Of a stretch of DNA of 64,000 bases, positions 63,281 to 64,000 are shown piece by piece (within the stretch, counting starts at the first letter, position 1; every line of letters starts with the position of its first letter). Below the pieces are notes generated by a model. That model had not been told where the DNA came from, searched no databases, and was given only the letters and a program-made list of their open reading frames with translations. The stretch is from Inconstantimicrobium porci (GTDB lineage: Bacteria; Bacillota; Clostridia; Clostridiales; Clostridiaceae), in NCBI RefSeq assembly GCF_009696465.1, contig NZ_VULX01000008.1, positions 45,823 through 109,822 of the forward strand, in the 5' to 3' direction. The translations under genes were made by a program, and so were the position numbers.

Positions 63281-63322
63281 ATTATGTACAGTGTAGTGGA
63301 ATAAGTAATAGGGAGAGTTTTT

Positions 63323-63775
63323 ATGGTTAGATATGCAGTAAGAGAAGATTATGATTGTGTAGAGAGTATAATGAAACAGGTTCAGGCTATTCATGTTAAT
63401 TGGAGACCTGATATTTATAAGAATACTGATGTGGTCTTAAGAGAAGAGGAATTTTATGAATTAGTTGAAAATTCAATGGCTGTTGTGGCAGTGGATCACG
63501 AAACAGTTGTTGGTGTAATGCTGCTGTTATGCAGATATGTGCAAAGTAATACACAGGTTAAGAGGAAAATATTGTTTATAGATTCGATGGCTGTGGATAA
63601 AAATTACAGAGCGCAAGGTATAGGCCATCAGTTTTTTGATTTTGCTAAAAAGATAGTAAAGCAGGATGATTATGATGGATTAGAACTGCAGGTTAATGCT
63701 AAGAATATAGCAGCTATGGAAATGTACAAGCATTATGGATTTACAGAAAAATCAATAAATAGACTAATTGTATAA
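63323..63775 (+). CDS. GNAT family N-acetyltransferase
   Basis: The 150-residue protein has a complete GNAT fold: VRYAVREDYDCVESIMKQVQ at the N-terminus, the beta4 strand KILFIDSMAVDKNYRAQGIG with the acetyl-CoA pyrophosphate loop (R/Q-x-x-G-x-G, here RAQGIG), and ELQVNAKNIAAMEMYKHYGF at the C-terminus. It transfers an acetyl group to an unknown amine. It has its own AGGGAG site and lies 42 bp after the HExxH gene and just upstream of the insertion element. Confidence 0.9.
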   Translation: MVRYAVREDYDCVESIMKQVQAIHVNWRPDIYKNTDVVLREEEFYELVENSMAVVAVDHETVVGVMLLLCRYVQSNTQVKRKILFIDSMAVDKNYRAQGIGHQFFDFAKKIVKQDDYDGLELQVNAKNIAAMEMYKHYGFTEKSINRLIV

Positions 63776-63798
63776 TGAAATTGAACCAATAAAAAATC

Positions 63799-64000
63799 CA
63801 TAGTGATTACCCGTGTTATAATTAAGTTGCGAAACCAAAATAACAAGGAGGATAATCACTATGAATTACCCAAATCATAACACAGAATCACGTAAAAATA
63901 AACACTTGAATTTCAAAGAGCGCATGACTATAGAAATACGCCTTGCAGACGGTTGCTCTGCATATAAAATTGCCAAAGAATTGCAAAGACCAATCAATAC
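63799..64000 (+). mobile_element. Left end of an IS30-family insertion sequence (cut by window edge)
   Basis: The transposase start and a dyad CATAGTGATTACCC (63799-63812) / GGATAATCACTATG (63850-63863) mark the left end. The exact terminal inverted repeat cannot be set because the right end is outside the window. An extended -10 TGTTATAAT (63814-63822) lies within the loop of the dyad. Confidence 0.75.
63861..64000 (+). CDS. IS30-family transposase, N-terminal part
   Basis: The ATG at 63861 follows AAGGAGG and opens a frame to the window edge: HLNFKERMTIEIRLADGCSA then YKIAKELQRPIN. This is the helix-turn-helix (HTH_38 type) that begins IS30-family DDE transposases. Only about 46 residues are visible; the catalytic domain is beyond the window, so completeness of the element cannot be judged. 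Confidence 0.88.
   Translation, partial: MNYPNHNTESRKNKHLNFKERMTIEIRLADGCSAYKIAKELQRPIN

Overview
The window looks like chromosomal DNA of a low-GC, endospore-forming Clostridium sensu stricto species. The evidence is the very AT-rich coding sequence, strong AGGAGG-type ribosome binding sites, a gerKB / gerKA-gerKC spore-germination locus, a reverse rubrerythrin, a leuS T-box, a fused glutathione synthase (GshF) and iron-sulfur L-serine dehydratase. The species cannot be fixed from sequence reading alone. No rRNA, tRNA or CRISPR array was seen.

Region 1 (1-14.9 kb) is the downstream part of a surface-polysaccharide locus. It holds a 5'-truncated Cps2T-like rhamnosyltransferase, two GT4 and four GT2 glycosyltransferases, an O-antigen-polymerase-like membrane protein, two secreted peptidoglycan amidases carrying 333-bp tandem repeats, and galU for UDP-glucose supply. 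Region 2 (14.9-28.4 kb) is mostly housekeeping: two small proteins too short for usual ORF cut-offs, the gerK germination genes, a GAF-GGDEF cyclase with tyrS, a FliK-like/FlhB-C-terminal-like pair (ylqG/ylqH type), a phosphoesterase, a soluble chemotaxis receptor, DUF2225, a small alarmone synthetase and a HesB-like protein.

Region 3 (28.6-43.9 kb) is a paralog-rich envelope-glycan region: a GT39-like membrane glycosyltransferase and its decayed copy, two LTA-synthase-like phosphoglycerol transferases, a GtrA flippase-like protein, two large membrane GT-C/WsfD-like proteins and a decayed third copy. It is interrupted by leuS, with its T-box, and by reverse rubrerythrin. I infer a glycosylated glycerol-phosphate polymer system. 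Region 4 (44-61 kb) holds mixed conserved genes: ACT + DUF711 proteins, a phosphodiester glycosidase, a CYTH protein, fruK, a DUF421/DUF4363 pair, a nucleoside kinase, sdaAB/sdaAA, recQ and gshF. Region 5 (61-64 kb) has a broken phospholipase C, a nonsense-interrupted GrpB gene, an HExxH protein, a GNAT acetyltransferase and the left end of an IS30-family element.

Two themes stand out. First, at least six genes are decayed by internal deletion, truncation or nonsense mutation (GT39 copy, WsfD-like copy, Wzx-like flippase, fruA stub, phospholipase C, grpB). Second, an approximately 70-nt hairpin occurs twice, 19 kb apart, with conserved internal blocks, compensatory base changes in its 15-16 bp stem and a T-run after it. 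It is the best candidate here for an undescribed RNA element.
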